Source: Gadus chalcogrammus (lineage: Eukaryota; Chordata; Actinopteri; Gadiformes; Gadidae). From it: 64,000 nt of DNA. The stretch covers positions 5,419,628 to 5,483,627 of the forward strand of contig NC_079417.1 of the NCBI RefSeq assembly GCF_026213295.1, given 5' to 3'. Of the stretch, positions 63,820 through 64,000 are shown piece by piece. The notes beneath the pieces are model-generated. The model was not told the origin of the DNA and did no database searches. It saw nothing but the letters and a program-made list of their open reading frames with translations. The translations under genes and the position numbers were made by a program. How positions within the stretch are numbered: position 1 is the stretch's first letter; every line of letters starts with the position of its first letter.

Positions 63820-64000
63820 GCCCACCTCCTCCTGTCTACGATGACAGAAGCACCATACAGAAACCATGACTTTATGTTGTACCAATTGACAACAACACTC
63901 GCACACAATCCTACACACACATTTTTGCAGACAAATGGAGCATTTGAGACCATCCATCCCATGAATGGTGCGTGCATGAGACACACACACACACACACAC

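Larger units (their letters stand above)
62192..64000 (-). other. abca2 first intron (part), no coding exon found
   Basis: I searched the minus strand for a short exon resembling the mammalian N-terminus (MGFLHQLQLLLWKN-like) and found none. The first exon is therefore presumed to lie beyond 64000. Confidence 0.55.

Overview
The window is vertebrate nuclear DNA, almost certainly from a ray-finned fish. It holds five intron-split genes with clear vertebrate orthologues and GT-AG introns of about 0.1-4 kb. It is also extraordinarily dense in (CA)n, (GA)n and minisatellite repeats, as reported for cod-like fishes; that last placement is only an inference. I found no bacterial, viral or CRISPR content.

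Layout: (1) 1-6781, minus strand: the 5' part of pnpla7 (patatin-like phospholipase 7), ten coding exons covering the N-terminal membrane anchor and the first cyclic-nucleotide-binding-like domain; the gene runs off the left edge. (2) 7741-9163, plus: mrpl41 (mitoribosomal protein mL41), head-to-head with pnpla7. (3) 10033-14663, minus: dph7 (diphthamide methylesterase, WD40), nine coding exons, complete. (4) 15165-18527, plus: paxx (DNA end-joining factor), seven coding exons, complete, sharing a roughly 500 bp divergent promoter with dph7. (5) 21463-62191, minus: abca2 (lysosomal lipid ABC transporter), 49 coding exons; only the first coding exon (about 22 residues in human) lies beyond the right edge. 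From memory, pnpla7, mrpl41, dph7, paxx and abca2 are also neighbours on human 9q34.3, so this is a conserved block. The human gene CLIC3, which I recall lying between PAXX and ABCA2, is not visible here.

Every exon was placed by reading splice sites and codon phase on the proper strand. Phases chain without conflict through pnpla7 (322 codons), dph7 (440 codons including stop), paxx (201 codons including stop) and abca2 (about 2,520 codons). The one exception is abca2 near 34051-34123, where a G-rich stretch breaks a conserved segment and shifts the frame.

The most unusual pattern concerns abca2 tandem repeats. At least six separate minisatellite arrays have units that are copies of an adjacent exon-intron junction, so each array is a row of decoy splice donors or acceptors beside the true one (27.5, 30.2-30.6, 38.2-38.9, 43.4-44.0, 44.4-44.8 and 56.2-57.5 kb). 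Several other exons have a (TG)n or (CT)n tract pressed directly against the splice site. Other notable points are a GC-AG intron, three NAGNAG acceptors, two hAT-type elements with exact 8-bp target duplications, one of them inserted in a dispersed repeat whose uninterrupted relative lies 5 kb away, a nested MITE pair, a 229-bp foldback, and two intronic triple DR1 nuclear-receptor-like sites.
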